Below, piece after piece: positions 23,951 to 31,540 of a stretch of 33,493 bases of DNA. Position 1 is the stretch's first letter. Each line of letters begins with the position of its first letter. The translations under genes were made by a program, and so were the position numbers. Source of the DNA: Xanthomarina sp035306605 (GTDB taxonomy: Bacteria > Bacteroidota > Bacteroidia > Flavobacteriales > Flavobacteriaceae); NCBI GenBank assembly GCA_035306605.1, contig DATGNR010000049.1; one strand, given 5' to 3'. The notes beneath the pieces were generated by a model that did no database searches, was not told the origin of the DNA, and saw only the letters and a list, made by a program, of their open reading frames with translations.

Positions 23951-24300
23951 AAATCCTTAAAAATCCCATACTTATCATTTTCTGTTTGATTGCTACATTT
24001 ATTTACATTTCAAACAGAGTAGCCTTAGCTCTACCTTCTTGGATATACTTTTATGTGAACGATTTTTTATGTATGCCCGTTGTATTGAGTATTAGTTTGG
24101 CCATACTTCGATTTATAAAAAAATCAGAAACTATATATGTGCCTTTAAGCGTCATACTAATTATGACAAGCTATTACGCCATTTATTTTGAATGGTTGAT
24201 GCCTAAACTCAGCACGAGATACACTGGAGATACAATAGATGTGATACTCTATTTCTTAGGTGCTTTATTATTTTATCGTTTTCAGAAGCGCTTGTTTTAA
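23947..24300 (+). CDS. Small integral membrane protein (about four spans)
   Basis: This 117-residue protein (MKILKNPILIIFCLIATFIYISNR at the start) has roughly four hydrophobic spans: about residues 7-23, 40-54, 64-78 and 97-110. Loops carry RVALALPSWIYFYVNDFLCMP and YFEWLMPKLSTRYTGD. Similar proteins in flavobacteria are sometimes labelled magnesium citrate secondary transporter, but at this size a transporter role is doubtful and I do not assign one. The ATG at 23947 overlaps the stop of the zinc-ribbon gene by four bases. The gene ends 16 bases before the convergent LD-carboxypeptidase. Confidence 0.8.
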   Translation: MKILKNPILIIFCLIATFIYISNRVALALPSWIYFYVNDFLCMPVVLSISLAILRFIKKSETIYVPLSVILIMTSYYAIYFEWLMPKLSTRYTGDTIDVILYFLGALLFYRFQKRLF

Positions 24301-24316
24301 ACACTTCAGGTTTAAT

Positions 24317-25333
24317 TTAGTCTTCAAAAACAACCGTCGACTTATCCTTTCCTACCGTCATTTTAATTGTTTTTCCAAGTATCATGGCTCGATTATCCTT
24401 TTCATGTCCTGCGGGCATATTAAAAGCAATTGGAAAATTATACTCTGCTAAAGCATCTAAAATAAGTTGTTCAATAGACGACCCCCATGGTGTGGTGTTC
24501 TTTCTAACCTTACTCATATCACCAACCAAAACACCTGCGCAATTATTAAAGTAACCAGCGCGTTTTAAACTCTGCAACATTCTATCGATATGATATTTAT
24601 ATTCACCTATTTCTTCAATAAATAAGATTTTTCCAGTCATATCCAGACTAGTTTTAGAGCCTAACATGGTATGTAGCATGGTTAAATTTCCACCCACCAA
24701 AGGAGCTGAAACCGTTCCAACCCTATTGTATTCAGAACCATTTAAGGTATAGCTTAAAGATTCGCCAAAAATGGCTTTCTTAAAAGTGGCAATCGTTTCT
24801 ACCGTGTCTTTTGGATCGTCGGACAAGCTCATACACATAAGTGCGTGTATGCTTTCAAAACCTTCGTTGTGAAACTGATTGTGCAAAGCAGTTATATCAC
24901 TATAACCTATTAGCCATTTTGGATTTTTCATTAATTTCGTAAAATCCAATTTATCTAAAATTCTAACCGTTCCATAGCCTCCTCTAGCACACCAAATAGC
25001 ACTAATAGTTGGGTCGTCCATAGCTTTTTGGAAATCTTCACAACGCTCATCGTCTGTACCTGCAAAATGATTGTTCTGATTAAAAACATGTTTTCCAACC
25101 ACAACGTTTAAGCCCCAACTTTTAAGTAAACTTTCAGCTTGACTTACTTCGCTAGTTCTACCTTTTAAAATTCCTGAAGGAGCCACAATGGCAACTGTAT
25201 CGCCCGTTTTTAAATATGGAGGTTGTATCAAAATTTGCGTGTTTTTTGTTTGAATACCTTGCGCTAAAAGACTTTGTTTTCCGAAGAATAAAGTCATGCA
25301 GAAAAAGAGTAATATAAAGCTGTTTTTTATCAT
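24317..25333 (-). CDS. LD-carboxypeptidase, peptidase family S66
   Basis: This 338-residue peptidase probably trims the terminal D-Ala from tetrapeptide stems in cell-wall recycling, as LdcA does in E. coli. It carries a signal peptide (MIKNSFILLFFCMTLFFGKQ, cleavage near residue 25), so it is exported, unlike cytosolic LdcA. Family features: PPYLKTGDTVAIVAPSG at the N-terminus, ARGGYGTVRILD, the nucleophile motif LIGYSDITALHNQ (Ser145), IEEIGEYKYHIDRML with the catalytic Glu, and the His in PAGHEKDN near the end. The start is taken at 25333, the Met that opens the signal peptide. An in-frame Met lies five codons upstream. Confidence 0.92.
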   Translation of the reverse strand: MIKNSFILLFFCMTLFFGKQSLLAQGIQTKNTQILIQPPYLKTGDTVAIVAPSGILKGRTSEVSQAESLLKSWGLNVVVGKHVFNQNNHFAGTDDERCEDFQKAMDDPTISAIWCARGGYGTVRILDKLDFTKLMKNPKWLIGYSDITALHNQFHNEGFESIHALMCMSLSDDPKDTVETIATFKKAIFGESLSYTLNGSEYNRVGTVSAPLVGGNLTMLHTMLGSKTSLDMTGKILFIEEIGEYKYHIDRMLQSLKRAGYFNNCAGVLVGDMSKVRKNTTPWGSSIEQLILDALAEYNFPIAFNMPAGHEKDNRAMILGKTIKMTVGKDKSTVVFED

Positions 25334-25514
25334 GATGTAAATGTACATTATTTTTCACATGTTTAATTTTGAATACTAATCAAACCATAAAATAATAATT
25401 AAATTAAGAACCTCCGCAACTACTTCGTTATCGAATTATAAACTTAAAATATTTCCTATTAAAATTATGTCTGAAATTTATATTTACTCGTTTCTAAATC
25501 GCTCTTAAAATGCG

Positions 25515-25522
25515 TACTTTTG
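25515..25522 (+). promoter_or_regulatory. -7 element of metG
   Basis: TACTTTTG, an exact TAnnTTTG match, lies 21 bases before the metG ATG. Confidence 0.6.
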
Positions 25523-25543
25523 TAGTCTCTAAAAAATAAAATA

Positions 25544-27604
25544 ATGTCAAAAAGATATACCATAACAGCTGCTTTACCTTACACCAATGGACCTATACAT
25601 ATTGGCCATTTGGCAGGTGTTTATGTACCAGCAGATATTTACGCTCGCTATTTGCGTTTAACCGGAAACGATGTTGCTTTTATTTGCGGAAGCGACGAGC
25701 ATGGAGTTCCTATTACTATCAAAGCGAAAAAAGAAGGCGTATCACCACAAGATGTGGTAGATAAATATCATGCGATTATTAAAAAATCTTTTGAAGATTT
25801 CGGTATTTCTTTAGACAATTATTCTAGAACCTCAGCTCAGATTCATCATGAAACTGCTTCAGAATTCTTTACCACCTTATATGAAAAAGGGGAATTTATT
25901 GAAGAAGTCACTGAACAATTATACGACGAGGAGGCCAATCAGTTTTTAGCTGATAGGTTTGTGGTTGGAACCTGTCCGAAATGTGGCAATGAAGAAAGCT
26001 ACGGCGATCAATGCGAAGCTTGTGGAACTAGCCATAATGCCACAGATTTAATCAATCCAAAATCGGCTATTACTGGTAACGTACCAACCTTAAAACAAAC
26101 GAAACATTGGTTTTTACCTTTAGACAAGCATGAAGACTTTTTAAAAGAATGGATTTTAAAAGGACATAAAAAAGATTGGAAACCTAATGTTTACGGACAA
26201 GTAAAATCATGGATTGACGATGGTTTACGCCCAAGAGCAGTAACTAGAGATTTGGATTGGGGAATTCCTGTGCCACTTCCAGATGCCGAAGGCAAAGTTC
26301 TTTACGTGTGGTTTGATGCGCCTATTGGATACATTTCAGCCACCAAGGAATGGGCAGAACGCGAAGGAAAAGATTGGGAACCTTACTGGAAAGACAAGGA
26401 CACCAAATTGGTTCACTTTATTGGAAAAGACAATATCGTATTCCATTGCATTATTTTCCCGGCTATGTTAAAAGCTGAAGGCTCATATATTTTACCAGAT
26501 AATGTACCTGCCAACGAATTTTTAAATTTAGAAGGCAACAAACTTTCTACTTCTAAAAACTGGGCGGTTTGGTTACCAGAATATCTTGAGGATTTTCCAA
26601 ATCAGCAAGACGTATTGCGATATGCTTTAACAGCAAACGCTCCGGAAACCAAGGACAACGATTTTACTTGGAAAGATTTTCAAGCAAGAAACAACAACGA
26701 ATTGGTAGCAATTTTTGGAAATTTCATCAACAGAGTAGTTGTTTTAACCAATAAATACTACAATGGTCTTGTACCAGAGCCATCTGAATTCTCTCAAATA
26801 GACGAGGAAACTTTAGCTGCCGTTAAAGCCTACCCAGCAGTTATTTCAAGCTCTATAGAACGTTATAGATTTAGAGAGGCAGGACAAGAATTAATGAATT
26901 TGGCCAGACTTGGAAATAAATATTTAGCCGACGAAGAACCTTGGAAGGTGGTGAAAGAAGATGAAGCCAGAACACAAACCATTATGTTTGTGGCACTTCA
27001 AATAGCTTCAGCTTTAGCAACTTTAAGTGAACCGTTTTTACCTTTTACATCAGAGAAATTAAAATCTATTTTAAATATCACATCAAATAATGATGTCACC
27101 TCTTGGAACGATGTTTCCACCAAAGATATTCTCCTTCCAGTTGGTCATCAAATAGGACAGGCAGAATTGTTGTTTTCTAAAATTGAAGATGAAACTGTTC
27201 AAGCTCAAGTAGACAAATTACTGGCCACTAAAAAAGCGAACGAAGCAGCTAACAAAACGGTTGAACCTCAAAAAGACACGATTACTTTTGAAGATTTCAC
27301 CAAATTGGACATACGCGTTGGAACCATTTTAGAAGCCGAAAAAATGCCAAAAGCTAAAAAACTTTTAGTTTTAAAAGTTGATACAGGAATTGATGTAAGA
27401 ACCATAGTTTCTGGTATTGCCGAAAGTTTCACACCAGAAGAAATAGTTGGAAAAAAAGTTACTGTTTTAGTAAACCTAGCACCTAGAGCTTTGCGTGGTG
27501 TGGAAAGTCAAGGAATGATTTTAATGACAGAAACTCCAGAAGGCAAATTAGTTTTTGTGAATCCGGATGATGCCACAGTAAATAATGGTTTGCAAATAAG
27601 CTAA
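25544..27604 (+). CDS. metG: Methionine--tRNA ligase
   Basis: This class I synthetase charges initiator and elongator tRNA-Met. It has HIGH (residues 19-22), a zinc knuckle with Cys144, Cys147, Cys157 and Cys160, the KLSTS signature (333-337, the MetRS form of KMSKS), and a helical anticodon domain (about 380-530). A C-terminal tRNA-binding (EMAP II/Trbp111-like) domain covers about residues 580-686 (FTKLDIRVGTILEAEKMP, then APRALRGVESQGMIL) and makes the enzyme a dimer. A Lys/Glu/Thr-rich linker separates the two. It is a full-length enzyme (686 residues). A SAM-dependent methyltransferase gene follows by one base. Confidence 0.98.
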   Translation: MSKRYTITAALPYTNGPIHIGHLAGVYVPADIYARYLRLTGNDVAFICGSDEHGVPITIKAKKEGVSPQDVVDKYHAIIKKSFEDFGISLDNYSRTSAQIHHETASEFFTTLYEKGEFIEEVTEQLYDEEANQFLADRFVVGTCPKCGNEESYGDQCEACGTSHNATDLINPKSAITGNVPTLKQTKHWFLPLDKHEDFLKEWILKGHKKDWKPNVYGQVKSWIDDGLRPRAVTRDLDWGIPVPLPDAEGKVLYVWFDAPIGYISATKEWAEREGKDWEPYWKDKDTKLVHFIGKDNIVFHCIIFPAMLKAEGSYILPDNVPANEFLNLEGNKLSTSKNWAVWLPEYLEDFPNQQDVLRYALTANAPETKDNDFTWKDFQARNNNELVAIFGNFINRVVVLTNKYYNGLVPEPSEFSQIDEETLAAVKAYPAVISSSIERYRFREAGQELMNLARLGNKYLADEEPWKVVKEDEARTQTIMFVALQIASALATLSEPFLPFTSEKLKSILNITSNNDVTSWNDVSTKDILLPVGHQIGQAELLFSKIEDETVQAQVDKLLATKKANEAANKTVEPQKDTITFEDFTKLDIRVGTILEAEKMPKAKKLLVLKVDTGIDVRTIVSGIAESFTPEEIVGKKVTVLVNLAPRALRGVESQGMILMTETPEGKLVFVNPDDATVNNGLQIS

Positions 27605-27605
27605 G

Positions 27606-28238
27606 ATGGCAAATTCAGAAGATTTAAAATCCCATTGGGACAAAGCATATAACAAAGAAGACAATCAATTGGGTTGGTTTGAAGAAACGCCAACCCAAAC
27701 GATGCAACTTGTTGAAGCTTGTCAACTTAAAAAAGACGCTACTATTTTAAATGTAGGCGCAGGAACCACCAACCTAATAGAAGCCCTATTAGATGCTGGT
27801 TATACAAACCTTATTGCTAACGATTTAAGTGAAGTTGCTTTACAAAAACTGCAATCTCGCATAAAAGAATCGCATAACTACGATTTAAAAGCTATTGCAG
27901 ACGATATAACAAATCCTTCCGACTTACAAAATCTTCAAAACATAGATTTATGGATTGACAGGGCGGTTCTTCATTTCTTTTTAAAGGAAGAAGAACAAAC
28001 AGCTTATTTTAATCTTATAAACAACATCCTGGCAAAAAAGGCTTTTGTGCTTATTGCTGTTTTTGCTTTAGATGGTGCAGAAAAGTGCTGTGGTTTGGAC
28101 TTAAAGCGCTACAATGTGGAGATGCTTCAAAATAAGCTAGGAGAATCATTCAAACTTGTAAACTCTTTCAACTACACATTTATCAATCCGTTTGGTGGTG
28201 AACGTCCTTACGTTTACAGCTTGTTTCAAAAAACATAA
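27606..28238 (+). CDS. Class I SAM-dependent methyltransferase
   Basis: This 210-residue methyltransferase has the Rossmann motif LNVGAGTTNLIEALLDAGY (motif I, near residues 50-68), the acidic end of motif II in LIANDLSEVALQKLQ, and motif III NIDLWIDRAVLHFFL. WFEETPTQTMQL near residue 25 resembles the thiopurine methyltransferase-like or methyltransf_11/25 branch. The substrate is not known. The ATG lies one base after the metG stop, so it is co-transcribed, although no functional link to aminoacylation is evident. Confidence 0.9.
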   Translation: MANSEDLKSHWDKAYNKEDNQLGWFEETPTQTMQLVEACQLKKDATILNVGAGTTNLIEALLDAGYTNLIANDLSEVALQKLQSRIKESHNYDLKAIADDITNPSDLQNLQNIDLWIDRAVLHFFLKEEEQTAYFNLINNILAKKAFVLIAVFALDGAEKCCGLDLKRYNVEMLQNKLGESFKLVNSFNYTFINPFGGERPYVYSLFQKT

Positions 28239-28309
28239 CCAAGAAAAGACTTCATCCGTCTCTAAAATAGATAAAAGCAGTTTTATACATAAATGCCGTG
28301 AAGAATGCT

Positions 28310-28317
28310 TAAATTTG
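28310..28317 (+). promoter_or_regulatory. -7 element upstream of ferritin
   Basis: TAAATTTG, an exact TAnnTTTG match, ends 16 bases before the ferritin ATG. Confidence 0.5.
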
Positions 28318-28333
28318 AATAAACCATAGAGCC

Positions 28334-28849
28334 ATGTTATCAAAATCCATAGAAAAGGCATTAAACGACCAAGTTAGAATTGAAGCTGAATCTTCGCAAA
28401 TATACTTAGCCATGGCTTGTTGGGCAGAAGTTAAAGGTTTGGAAGGCATAGCTGGATTTATGTATGCGCAGTCCAATGAAGAACGAGACCACATGCTTAA
28501 ATTGGTAAAGTTTATAAATGAACGTGGTGGACACGCACAGATTTCGCAATTAAACGCCCCTAATGTTACTTTTAAATCGTTTCAAGAAATGTTTGAAAAA
28601 CTTTTTGAACATGAAGTATTTGTTTCTGAAACCATCAATAATTTGGTAGACATTAGTTTACAGGAAAAGGATTATGCCACACATAATTTCTTACAATGGT
28701 ACGTGGCCGAGCAAATTGAAGAAGAAGCCATAGCAAGAACCATTTTGGACAAAATAAAACTCATTGGCGACGATAAAGGGGGGCTTTACCTATTTGACAG
28801 AGACATACAACAACTCACTATCAACTCCTTATCAAATAATAAGATGTAA
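28334..28849 (+). CDS. ftnA: Bacterial non-heme ferritin
   Basis: This 171-residue subunit forms a 24-mer iron-storage cage in the cytoplasm and oxidises Fe(II) at a di-iron site. Every FtnA ferroxidase ligand is present and in register: Glu17, Tyr24, Glu49, Glu50, His53, Glu94, Gln127 and Glu130. The sequence lacks a heme-ligating Met pattern, so it is ferritin rather than bacterioferritin. It has its own -7 element. A separate small gene for a Cys-rich protein follows 77 bases later with its own promoter. Confidence 0.97.
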   Translation: MLSKSIEKALNDQVRIEAESSQIYLAMACWAEVKGLEGIAGFMYAQSNEERDHMLKLVKFINERGGHAQISQLNAPNVTFKSFQEMFEKLFEHEVFVSETINNLVDISLQEKDYATHNFLQWYVAEQIEEEAIARTILDKIKLIGDDKGGLYLFDRDIQQLTINSLSNNKM

Positions 28850-28890
28850 TTATTTAACATCTTACCTTATTTAGATTCATTAAAAACAAC

Positions 28891-28898
28891 TACTTTTG
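28891..28898 (+). promoter_or_regulatory. -7 element of the small Cys/Lys-rich protein gene
   Basis: TACTTTTG fits TAnnTTTG and is 28 bases before the TTG start at 28927. Confidence 0.55.
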
Positions 28899-28926
28899 TA
28901 CTCGTATTTAAACACTAGTATTTGTT

Positions 28927-29100
28927 TTGGGAAAAAAGAAACAAAAAAAGGAAAAGAAGAAAGCCTTAAAGGAACTTCAAGCTTCAGGTATTGTTCATGC
29001 TAAGAAGGTTAAAAGTGTTTGTTGTGAGAAGTATAAGAAAAAAGAAAGTAAGCGCTGTAAAAAATGCCCTTGTTTCGACCTTATAAATAAAGTAGCTTAA
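28927..29100 (+). CDS. Small basic Cys-rich protein (57 residues)
   Basis: A TTG-started ORF encodes a 57-residue protein with an extremely lysine-rich first third (MGKKKQKKEKKKALKELQ). The C-terminal part has a Cys cluster: VCCEKYKKKESKRCKKCPCFD, with five Cys as a CC pair followed by CKKCPC. Such a set could bind zinc or iron-sulfur. Two-nucleotide homopolymer content is not biased in a way that suggests noncoding DNA. I do not recognise a named family, but I believe similar short proteins occur in flavobacteria. The TTG at 28927 is the first usable start after an in-frame stop at 28909-28911, with a matching -7 box upstream. It lies beside ferritin, so a metal-related role is possible but speculative. 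Confidence 0.72.
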   Translation: MGKKKQKKEKKKALKELQASGIVHAKKVKSVCCEKYKKKESKRCKKCPCFDLINKVA

Positions 29101-29242
29101 GGAGCAACACATTCAAACCTATTCTATTTAAATTTTCAAGCACCTCATCTAACACATTTATTTTAAAGTGTATAGGGTTTTTCTGACCTACATTATAAAA
29201 ATTTTAACATCTAAGCCCCGATTTGATTCGTAAATAAGGTAA

Positions 29243-29258
29243 CTATTCGTGCGAATAG
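29243..29258. repeat. 16-bp palindrome upstream of the lipoprotein operon
   Basis: CTATTCG-TG-CGAATAG is a perfect 7-bp inverted repeat with a 2-base spacer. It lies 47 bases upstream of the -7 element of the lipocalin/OmpA/NlpE operon. No T-run follows, so it is not a terminator. It looks like a possible operator. The rest of 29101-29242 holds nothing I can identify. Confidence 0.45.
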
Positions 29259-29286
29259 ATTAGCATTTTATGCATTTGCATCAATT

Positions 29287-29303
29287 CTATTAGGCCCTAT
29301 TAG
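29287..29303 (+). repeat. Direct repeat next to the lipoprotein operon promoter
   Basis: Two copies of CTATTAG start at 29287 and 29297, ten bases apart (one helical turn). The second copy ends just before the -7 element. The arrangement resembles a tandem activator or repressor site. Confidence 0.4.
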
Positions 29304-29304
29304 C

Positions 29305-29312
29305 TAATTTTG
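29305..29312 (+). promoter_or_regulatory. -7 element of the lipoprotein operon
   Basis: TAATTTTG fits TAnnTTTG and lies 25 bases before the ATG of the first lipoprotein gene. Confidence 0.55.
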
Positions 29313-29337
29313 AACCAATAAAAAAACAAATAAATTT

Positions 29338-29808
29338 ATGAAAAACTTAGTCATTCTTGCTTTTAGTATTTGTCTACTTTCATGTGGCGGATCTAAAACT
29401 GTTAGAGATTCCAAAAAAGTGATTAAAGGTGATTGGACCTTAAATTCTATCAACTATAGTGAGGCTGGCACTTATAATGTCACGCTCTTTAACGATGTTG
29501 CCAAAACTTGTTTTGAAGGCAGTACGTGGCAGTTTATTCCAAACAACAACACGGGTTTATACACTATATCTAACACCGATTGTAGTATTGGCGAGCGCTA
29601 TTTTGTTTTCACGATTCAAGAAGTAGATGCAACCACTGGACTTTATGATTTCCTTTTAAAGCCAACAAACAAAAAAGGTAAATCGGAAACTAATCAAGGG
29701 TTTCGATTAAAACTAAATGCTTTGTCGGACAGCAACATGCAGTGGCAACAAACAGTTATGGTTGACAACAAACCATTTAAAATATTTATGAATTTTACAA
29801 AACAATAA
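29338..29808 (+). CDS. Lipocalin-like lipoprotein
   Basis: This 156-residue protein has a lipoprotein signal (MKNLVILAFSICLLSCGG, Cys at residue 16 in the LLSC lipobox). A beta-rich lipocalin-like domain follows (IKGDWTLNSINYSEAGTYNV, then STWQFIPNNNTGLYTIS, then GFRLKLN). The KGDWTL pattern corresponds to the G-x-W start of the lipocalin-like family found in Bacteroidota. It is probably anchored in the outer membrane, and its ligand is unknown. It is the first gene of a three-gene operon, with a one-base gap to the OmpA gene. Confidence 0.82.
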   Translation: MKNLVILAFSICLLSCGGSKTVRDSKKVIKGDWTLNSINYSEAGTYNVTLFNDVAKTCFEGSTWQFIPNNNTGLYTISNTDCSIGERYFVFTIQEVDATTGLYDFLLKPTNKKGKSETNQGFRLKLNALSDSNMQWQQTVMVDNKPFKIFMNFTKQ

Positions 29809-29809
29809 T

Positions 29810-30517
29810 ATGAAAACTATCAATTTAAATACCTTTAAAATAATTGCACTGGCAAGTATACTTTTAATAAGTTTTACAAGCTGTAAGTCTGTAGAAAACG
29901 CAAATAACAAACAAAAAGGAGCCGTAATTGGTGCCACTGGAGGAGCTATTTTAGGTGCCATTATTGGAAACAACGTAGGTAAAGGAGGTAACGGTGAATT
30001 AGGCGCTGTTATTGGTGGCGTTGTTGGTGGTGGTGCTGGTGTGCTTATTGGAAATAAAATGGACAAACAAGCACAAAAAATTGAAGAAGAGATCCCTGGT
30101 GCTCAAGTAGAAAGGATTGATGACGGAATTGTTGTTACCTTTGATGAAAATAGTGGTGTGTTTTTTGCTACTGAAAAGTATAATATCAACAGTGCGTCTC
30201 AACAAACCTTAAACAAATTAGCAAGTGTGTTTAAAGAGTACCCAGACACCAACATTTTGGTTGTAGGGCATACAGATAGCGCTGGAGCAGAAGCATACAA
30301 TATGACACTTTCTAAAAATAGAGCTTATGCCGTAACCAATTACCTAATTTCGTTAGGTTTAAATAGCGGTAGATTTACGACCAATTGGTTTGGTGAATCA
30401 CAGCCTAAACATGATAACTCTACGGCTGAAGGTCGCGCTAAAAACAGACGTGTTAATATTGCCATTTTACCGAATGAACAAATGATACAAGACGCAAAAA
30501 ATCAAACAAATAATTAA
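29810..30517 (+). CDS. OmpA-family lipoprotein with glycine zipper (YiaD-like)
   Basis: This 235-residue protein has a lipoprotein signal (LLISFTSCK, Cys at about residue 25), then a glycine-zipper segment (about 36-85) with repeated GAVIGATGGAILGAIIG and GAVIGGVVGGGAGVLIG. An OmpA/Pal peptidoglycan-binding domain covers about 125-225, with ILVVGHTDSAGAEAYNMTLSKNRA and a final RAKNRRVNIAI. Glycine-zipper segments insert into or pack along membranes, and the OmpA domain ties the outer membrane to peptidoglycan. The arrangement resembles YiaD of E. coli. It lies between the lipocalin-like and NlpE-like genes, in the same operon. Confidence 0.93.
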   Translation: MKTINLNTFKIIALASILLISFTSCKSVENANNKQKGAVIGATGGAILGAIIGNNVGKGGNGELGAVIGGVVGGGAGVLIGNKMDKQAQKIEEEIPGAQVERIDDGIVVTFDENSGVFFATEKYNINSASQQTLNKLASVFKEYPDTNILVVGHTDSAGAEAYNMTLSKNRAYAVTNYLISLGLNSGRFTTNWFGESQPKHDNSTAEGRAKNRRVNIAILPNEQMIQDAKNQTNN

Positions 30518-30530
30518 TACAATTACAACA

Positions 30531-31319
30531 ATGAAAATTAAACTATTAAGCCTATCAGCCATTACACTCCTATTCATGACGAGCTGTATTTCAGATAAAA
30601 AACAAACAGAAACTGAAGTAGACACACAGAATGAAGAGGTCGTGGATATGCACACCAGTCAAAATTCTTTAGATTGGGAAGGCACGTACACAGGAACACT
30701 TCCGTGCGCCGATTGTGAAGGAATTGAAAGCACTGTAACGCTAAATAACGACTTAACTTTTAGTTCAAAAGTGGTTTATTTAGGTGAGAAAGGTGTACAA
30801 TTTGACAAATCTGGTGAATTTAAGTGGCTGGATAAGGGTAGTAAAATACAATTATCAGACGAGGACAAAACCATGTACTTTGTTGGCGAAAACACTTTAA
30901 CCCTATTAGACAAAAACGGAAAAAAGAACACAGGTGAGTTAGCACAACATTACATACTAACAAAACAAAGCACTACTACTTATGAGTTTACAGACACCAA
31001 ATGGAAATTGGTGAAGCTAATGGGGAAAGACCTTGCAGACTCTGAAATTTTCATCTCATTTGCTACAGATGAAAATAAAGTTTTTGGTTTTTCAGGATGT
31101 AACAATTTTAATGGATCTTTTGAAGTAGCACACGGAAGCCAATTAAAACTTTCAGAAGTTGCTACAACATTAATGTCTTGTGAAGAGGCAAACATGAATC
31201 TTGAAAAAGAGTTTATGGAAATGCTTAACACAGCAGACAACTTTTCATTACACGAAAACACCATGACGCTTAACAAAGCAAAAATGGCTCCATTAGCTAC
31301 TTTTGAAGCCATTGAATAA
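30531..31319 (+). CDS. NlpE N-terminal domain fused to a META/HslJ domain lipoprotein
   Basis: This 262-residue lipoprotein (Cys at about residue 19 in the LLFMTSC lipobox) has two domains. Residues about 45-140 match the NlpE N-terminal domain (WEGTYTGTLPCADCEGIEST, with the CxxC pair). NlpE is the outer-membrane copper/surface stress sensor in E. coli. Residues about 148-262 match the META/HslJ domain (TDTKWKLVKLMGKDL, GFSGCNNFNGSFEV, ATTLMSCEEANMNLEKEFMEML). The fusion suggests an envelope stress or surface-sensing role. Redox activity of CADC is possible but not shown. It is the last gene of the operon, 13 bases after OmpA, with a terminator downstream. Confidence 0.93.
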   Translation: MKIKLLSLSAITLLFMTSCISDKKQTETEVDTQNEEVVDMHTSQNSLDWEGTYTGTLPCADCEGIESTVTLNNDLTFSSKVVYLGEKGVQFDKSGEFKWLDKGSKIQLSDEDKTMYFVGENTLTLLDKNGKKNTGELAQHYILTKQSTTTYEFTDTKWKLVKLMGKDLADSEIFISFATDENKVFGFSGCNNFNGSFEVAHGSQLKLSEVATTLMSCEEANMNLEKEFMEMLNTADNFSLHENTMTLNKAKMAPLATFEAIE

Positions 31320-31347
31320 GGACCATAAAAATAAATTCAATTTTAAA

Positions 31348-31374
31348 AGCCCAAGCATTTGCTTGGGTTTTTTT
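31348..31374 (+). terminator. Intrinsic terminator of the lipoprotein operon
   Basis: AGCCCAAGCA (31348-31357) pairs with TGCTTGGGTT (31360-31369) around a 2-base loop, followed by seven Ts. It ends the lipocalin-OmpA-NlpE transcript. Confidence 0.92.
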
Positions 31375-31470
31375 ATGCAGATTGTTTTCCCCCGTAAGAA
31401 AAGATTTACTTCAAACCTCTTTAAACCCTCTTTTTTCAAAGTATCCCCACACTAAAATAGTATATATCAT

Positions 31471-31478
31471 TATCTTTG
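31471..31478 (+). promoter_or_regulatory. -7 element of the S9 peptidase gene
   Basis: TATCTTTG, an exact TAnnTTTG match, is 62 bases before the chosen ATG at 31541 and 38 bases before the in-frame ATG at 31517. Confidence 0.6.
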
Positions 31479-31540
31479 GAAATTGATAATTTTCTATACT
31501 TAGAAAATCAATTAATATGCTTTCATTTAAATTAAAATCC

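Noticed and set aside
25349..25543. Leader peptide, T-box or SAM riboswitch before metG
   Set aside because: No Met-rich ORF, conserved stem set or terminator is seen. The -7 box lies close to the start codon, leaving a UTR of about 15 nt.
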